The notes under the pieces are model-generated. The model was given only the letters and a program-made list of their open reading frames with translations. It searched no databases and was not told the origin of the DNA. The position numbers were made by a program, and so were the translations under genes. This document shows positions 63,673-64,000 of a stretch of DNA of 64,000 bases, in pieces. Numbering within the stretch: the first letter of the stretch is position 1; each line of letters starts with the position of its first letter. The DNA comes from Hyphococcus flavus (GTDB taxonomy: Bacteria > Pseudomonadota > Alphaproteobacteria > Caulobacterales > Parvularculaceae), in contig NZ_CP118166.1 of the NCBI RefSeq assembly GCF_028748065.1, positions 2,309,501-2,373,500 of the forward strand. Reading direction: 5' to 3'.

Positions 63673-64000
63673 GGCGCGCGGCGCGGGGGCCATCCCAGAG
63701 CCCGAGCGCCAGCGCGCCGCCTCAGATGCGGAATGTTATTCCTAATCGGGGGGGGGAGAGCGTGAGCATATACGCCGCACAATAGCCACCGCACCGGCGA
63801 TCACTCACAATATTTCGTATCTGCAATTCAAATTTTGGGGGGATGATCGTTTTTTGATCTTGTTCGACGTTGACCGGACGAAACTCCACGAATGAGCTAA
63901 ACGCTCTCAAAAAGCTTGCGCATCAGCAAAGCACTCTTTTATCGAGCGGGAAAATTCAGGTTAATCACTTGATTTCGAGAATATAAATGGGCGGATGGGG

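Larger units (their letters stand above)
59709..64000 (+). mobile_element. Integrative element in tRNA-Asn (left part, right end outside window)
   Basis: The region starts at the tRNA-Asn fragment and carries a tyrosine integrase beside the attachment site, an AT-rich unknown gene, an excisionase-like protein and short prophage-type genes, followed by a long stretch without clear genes. Codon use and composition differ from the flanking chromosome, most visibly at 61242-62201. No capsid, tail or conjugation gene is seen, so it may be a phage-like satellite, a genomic island or a decayed prophage; size unknown. Confidence 0.85.

Noticed and set aside
63364-63693. Minus-strand frame of 109 codons at the window end
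   Set aside because: It overlaps the winged-helix gene on the plus strand and has no ribosome site or recognisable domain.
63721-64000. Possible coding or regulatory content at the right end
   Set aside because: No frame with a ribosome site, no RNA fold and no repeat can be supported; a G run near 63750 is the only notable feature.

Overview
The window reads as a chromosomal segment of an alphaproteobacterium. The evidence is gene order: blocks that alphaproteobacteria keep together are here almost unbroken. They are secA/PpiC foldase; mutT ... comF-grxC-nitrilase-DUF1178; ubiG/lysC-ptsP-HTH-ispG-prfA-prmC-DUF4167; uvrD-AhpD-prmA-pepP; dapA-smpB; and rpoZ-rsh-pyrE-pdxJ-acpS-lepB-rnc-era-recO-parC. 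Base composition is moderately GC-rich by eye. The secreted amidohydrolase, lipoprotein amidase and M28 peptidase would suit a marine, peptide-using lineage of the Parvularculales/Hyphomonadales kind, but that placement is inference.

Layout. 1-5714: the end of a CobB-type sirtuin, then a secreted PD40-amidohydrolase overlapping a lipoprotein amidase. 5724-10039: secA on the minus strand, divergent from a membrane-anchored PpiC foldase. 10143-15865: mutT, an orphan Flp pilin, an NDUFAF5-like methyltransferase, comF, grxC, a nitrilase-family amidase, a DUF1178 protein and a cyclic-nucleotide-domain/patatin phospholipase. 15929-26281: a secreted unknown protein and ubiG (minus), then lysC, ptsP, an unusual HTH-membrane-TonB fusion, ispG, prfA, prmC and a DUF4167 protein. 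26365-37784: an SDR and a methyltransferase, the uvrD-to-pepP minus-strand run, a YegP protein, a secreted unknown, an M28 lipoprotein peptidase and a SIMPL lipoprotein. 37960-38288: two tRNA genes on the minus strand. 38398-45135: a Slt-type lytic transglycosylase, dapA-smpB, a membrane protein, a family-5-like uracil-DNA glycosylase, a NYN nuclease-like protein and folK. 45248-59616: the rpoZ-to-parC core block and a MarR regulator.

The core block carries two AT-rich interruptions: a DUF1835/DUF3658-like gene between pdxJ and acpS, and a SUKH/SMI1-like gene on the opposite strand between era and recO. It also has a duplicated, truncated copy of the era start between rnc and era. A palindromic intergenic repeat follows recO.

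59709-64000 is the left part of an integrative element inserted in a tRNA-Asn gene. A 47-nt tRNA-Asn 3' fragment (attL) is followed by a tyrosine integrase, an AT-rich gene of unknown function, an excisionase-like HTH protein with a perfect palindrome upstream, and a set of short overlapping prophage-type genes. The right end, where the rebuilt tRNA-Asn should lie, is outside the window.

No CRISPR array, rRNA or secretion/defence cluster was found. The observations most worth following are the era start duplication, the HTH-TonB fusion, the foreign-looking genes inside the core operon and the tRNA-Asn element.
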